NCBI GenBank assembly: GCA_009842325.1
Contig: VYFQ01000033.1
Coordinates: 1-64,000, forward strand
Length of the DNA stretch: 64,000 nucleotides
Direction of reading: 5' to 3'
From: Acidimicrobiaceae bacterium
GTDB lineage: Bacteria > Actinomycetota > Acidimicrobiia > Acidimicrobiales > Aldehydirespiratoraceae
Below the pieces are notes generated by a model. The model worked only from the letters and a program-made list of their open reading frames with translations, was not told the origin of the DNA and did no database searches. Of the stretch, positions 61,747 through 64,000 are shown in pieces. The number at the start of each line of letters is the position of its first letter. Within the stretch, counting starts at the first letter, position 1. Position numbers and translations under genes: made by a program.

Positions 61747-63264
61747 TCAGACAGCCGCGACCGGTATGAGGCGTCGGGCTGGCAGAGCGCTCTGAGTTGC
61801 AGTTGGCGATGGCGGGTCCTCGATGCTGGCCAACTCGCCCTGCAGGAAGTTCGCCGCGGCCGCGGTGACCTCGACTCGTGCGTAGGTGCCGGGCTTGGGC
61901 GCTGGGCCGGCCGGTGACGGGAAGTGCACGAGGGTATTGCGCCGGGTGCGCCCGGTGGTGACCGCCGGGTCCTTCTTGCTGGGCCCCTCGACGACGACTT
62001 CCTCGATCCGGCCGATGCGGGCCTCGTTGGCGAGCCGGCTGGAGCGCTCGATCACCCGCCGCAGCCGCTCGTAGCGGGCCACGGACACCTCATGGGGCAC
62101 GAACCGGTCGCCCATCTCGGCCGCGGCCGTGCCCGGCCGGGGCGAGAAGATGAACGTGAAGGCGCTGTCGTAGCGGGCCTCGGCCGCCACCTCGAGCGTC
62201 TGCTCGAAGTCGTGCTCGGTCTCGCCGGGGAACCCGACGATGATGTCGGTGGAGACGGCCAGGTCGTCGACCGCTTCCCGTGCGGCCCGGAGCCGTTGTA
62301 GGTAGCGCTCGGCGGTGTAGCCCCGGCGCATCGCCCGAAGCACGGCGTCGCTGCCTGACTGCAGAGGCAGGTGCAGGTGCTCGCACACCGCCGGGACGTC
62401 GGCCATGGCCGAGATCGTCTCGGGACGCAGGTCCTTGGGATGCGGGCTGGTGAAGCGAACCCGCCGGATGCCGTCGATCTCCCCCGCCGCCCGAAGCAGG
62501 TCGGCGAACAGGGGCCGGGCCCTCCGGTCGGCGGTCCAGGCCTCTCCGCACCACCATGCATCGTCGCCGGTGGACGGAGCCTGCCCGTTGCCATTGCCGT
62601 TGATGCTCCTCCGGTGCGACAGGGCCAGGTCGCGGCCGTAGCTGTTGACGTTCTGTCCCAGCAGGGTGATCTCGCTGACGCCGCTTGCGGCTAGGTCGCG
62701 CACCTCGTCGACCAGTTCACCGAAGGGGCGGCTGATCTCGGGGCCTCGCACCGCGGGCACGATGCAGAAGGTGCAGCTGTTGTCGCATCCGATCTGGATC
62801 GTGACCCAGGCGGAATGGGCGGCTTCCCTCCTTACCGGCAGGGCCGACGGGAACGCCTCGACATCGTCGCGGACCGTCTCGGTCAGGATCTCCACCACCG
62901 GTCCGTGGCGCCGGGCATGGTCGATGAGCTCGGCCGCCCGGTGCACGTTGTGAGTGCCGAACACCACATCGACGTGGCCGGCCCGCTCGCGGACCAGGTC
63001 ACGGTCCTTCTGGGCGAGGCAGCCGGCCACCGCGATGAGCGCGCCGGGCCGCTTCGCCTTCACAGCCTTGAGCCGGCCCAGGGCTCCGTACAGCTTGTTG
63101 TCGGCGTTCTCCCGTATGCAGCAGGTGTTGAGCACCATCACGTCGGCCTCCTCCAGAACGGAGGCGCGCTGGTACCCGTCATCCTCGAGCAGACCCGCGA
63201 TCCTCTCGGAGTCGTGCTCGTTCATCTGGCACCCGAAGGTGCGGATGGCATAGGTCCGGCCCAC
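61747..63264 (-). CDS. miaB: tRNA-2-methylthio-N6-dimethylallyladenosine synthase
   Basis: The 505-residue radical-SAM methylthiotransferase has the N-terminal UPF0004 domain (IRTFGCQMNEHDSERIAG, with further Cys in NTCCIRENADNK and AGCLAQKDRD), the radical SAM motif CDNSCTFC, and a C-terminal TRAM-like domain. It adds the methylthio group to i6A37 made by MiaA. A hydrophilic Asn/Gly-rich insert (NGNGNGQ) lies after the radical SAM motif. GTG 63264 is the start. Confidence 0.95.
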   Translation of the reverse strand: MGRTYAIRTFGCQMNEHDSERIAGLLEDDGYQRASVLEEADVMVLNTCCIRENADNKLYGALGRLKAVKAKRPGALIAVAGCLAQKDRDLVRERAGHVDVVFGTHNVHRAAELIDHARRHGPVVEILTETVRDDVEAFPSALPVRREAAHSAWVTIQIGCDNSCTFCIVPAVRGPEISRPFGELVDEVRDLAASGVSEITLLGQNVNSYGRDLALSHRRSINGNGNGQAPSTGDDAWWCGEAWTADRRARPLFADLLRAAGEIDGIRRVRFTSPHPKDLRPETISAMADVPAVCEHLHLPLQSGSDAVLRAMRRGYTAERYLQRLRAAREAVDDLAVSTDIIVGFPGETEHDFEQTLEVAAEARYDSAFTFIFSPRPGTAAAEMGDRFVPHEVSVARYERLRRVIERSSRLANEARIGRIEEVVVEGPSKKDPAVTTGRTRRNTLVHFPSPAGPAPKPGTYARVEVTAAAANFLQGELASIEDPPSPTATQSALPARRLIPVAAV

Positions 63265-63372
63265 GCCCTAAGGCTACGGCCTCGGCTCTGAAGCTACCTG
63301 CGGGCGACCAAATGGATGGCTCCTTGCCCGACTATTCAGAAGGTTGCACTTATAGAAGTTATACCTTATGCT

Positions 63373-63741
63373 ATGTCGGTGTGGGAAGTCGAGTACACCG
63401 ACGAGTTCGAGGTGTGGTGGCGCGAACTCAGCCAGGCTCAGCAGGAAGCACTCGACGACCGAGTGATGCTGCTGGCCGAGGTCGGTCCCGCCCTACGACG
63501 TCCCGTGGTCGGTGACGTGTCGACATCCCGCCACAACAACATGAAGGAGCTCCGAGTCTCCAAGGCCGGAGAGCTGCGCGTGCTGTTCGCCTTCGATCCG
63601 CGGCGCTGTGCAATCTTGTTGCTTGGTGGCAACAAGTCGGGTCAGTGGAAGCGGTGGTACCAGCGAGCCGTTCCTGCGGCCGATGACCTGTACGACGCGC
63701 ATCTCGAAGAGCTGCGACACGCGGAGCTCGCCGATGGCTAG
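63373..63741 (+). CDS. RelE/HigB-type toxin
   Basis: The 122-residue protein begins MSVWEVEYTDEFEVWWREL and has the Gp49/HigB-like core with ELRVSKAGELRVLFAFDPRR, LLLGGNKSGQW and a C-terminal helix (YDAHLEELRHAELADG). Such toxins cut mRNA at ribosomes. ATG 63373 fits the family start. The 60 bases upstream are unusually AT-rich with direct ACTTATA/AGTTATA repeats, likely the autoregulatory operator. Toxin-first order matches higBA. Confidence 0.87.
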   Translation: MSVWEVEYTDEFEVWWRELSQAQQEALDDRVMLLAEVGPALRRPVVGDVSTSRHNNMKELRVSKAGELRVLFAFDPRRCAILLLGGNKSGQWKRWYQRAVPAADDLYDAHLEELRHAELADG

Positions 63742-63773
63742 TGATGATTCGATTCGATTGGAGTGTGATTCCG

Positions 63774-64000
63774 ATGCCTTCCACTCAGAGTTACCGGGCG
63801 CTGCACGACGAGGTGCTGGCGCGCCCTGGTGCCGAGGAGCGCTTGGCCGCGCTGCGCAGCGAGACGCTCGCAGAGATCGGTCTGCAGGTGCTGCGACGGA
63901 CTCTGGACTTCTCCCAGGTCAACCTCGCTGCTGAGCTGGGCATCAGCCAGTCCGCGGTGTCGCAGCTAGAGCGGGGCGACGACGTCAAGGTGTCGACGCT
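63774..64000 (+). CDS. HTH (XRE-family) antitoxin, truncated by window edge
   Basis: The visible 75 residues start MPSTQSYRALHDEVLARPGA and hold an XRE helix-turn-helix (TLDFSQVNLAAELGISQSAV then SQLERGDDVKVSTL). It should bind the HigB-like toxin and repress the operon. ATG 63774 has GGAG about ten bases upstream; an in-frame ATG at 63744 is a weaker option. The reading frame runs off the right end of the window. Confidence 0.87.
   Translation, partial: MPSTQSYRALHDEVLARPGAEERLAALRSETLAEIGLQVLRRTLDFSQVNLAAELGISQSAVSQLERGDDVKVST

Noticed and set aside
63344..63372. TTGCAC-N17-TATGCT promoter for the toxin
   Set aside because: The -10 box abuts the ATG, so transcription would begin inside the coding sequence; the region is better described as an AT-rich operator pocket.

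Overview
The window is dense, high-GC bacterial chromosome. It has many 4-base start/stop overlaps, frequent GTG and TTG starts, SOS boxes of the form GAAC-N4-GTTC, a DUF501 gene beside ppx, and two tiny ribosomal proteins of the bS22 and bL37 type. It also carries an adenosylcobalamin-dependent ribonucleotide reductase beside lexA and an acyl-ACP desaturase. Together these point to the Actinomycetota. The CO-dehydrogenase-type accessory genes and the gene order suggest an Acidimicrobiia-like lineage, but that placement is inference.

Layout. 0-4.5 kb is an accessory-looking stretch: a truncated membrane protein, a secreted zinc-metalloprotease-like protein with a duplicated six-cysteine module, tRNA-Leu, two hypothetical genes, and a RecB/Cas4-type nuclease with a probable Fe-S cluster. 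4.5-10.7 kb holds an MFS exporter, a crotonase-fold protein, pyruvate carboxylase and an acetyltransferase. 10.7-17 kb is a leftward run: ppx, DUF501, then coxG, a MocA-like cytidylyltransferase, xdhC/coxF, coxE and coxD, which are molybdenum hydroxylase maturation functions. 17-26.6 kb is a leftward housekeeping run: prs, rplY, pth, mfd, a parvulin lipoprotein, mazG, eno, ftsB and a thioesterase. 26.7-37.4 kb holds tRNA-Gln, bS22, ispE, a lone coxL-type large subunit, rsmA, an Rpf-like protein, tatD, metG, rsmI, DUF192, a desaturase, ychF and a bL37-like gene.

37.5-45.2 kb reads rightward: a DCC-family protein, a PHP protein, a complete BMP-type nucleoside/sugar ABC importer (lipoprotein, ATPase, two permeases) and a PhyH-type oxygenase. 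45.2-54 kb contains lgt, an acyl-CoA dehydrogenase, a YihY/BrkB membrane protein, two SnoaL/NTF2-like proteins, nrdJ, a RibD-like reductase and a LysM protein. 54-63.3 kb contains lexA with three SOS boxes, then dapE, dapD, dapC, hflX, dapF, miaA and miaB, giving most of the succinylase branch of meso-diaminopimelate synthesis. The right edge has a toxin-first HigBA-like pair, cut by the window end.

Beyond the genes, the clearest unexplained signal is a family of three 47-base palindromic elements: one at 37.5 kb between divergent genes and two in tandem at 57.2 kb between dapC and dapD. They share arms, inner stem, loop size and total length. Several other long intergenic hairpins (13.6, 40.3, 55.0 and 60.8 kb) differ in sequence.
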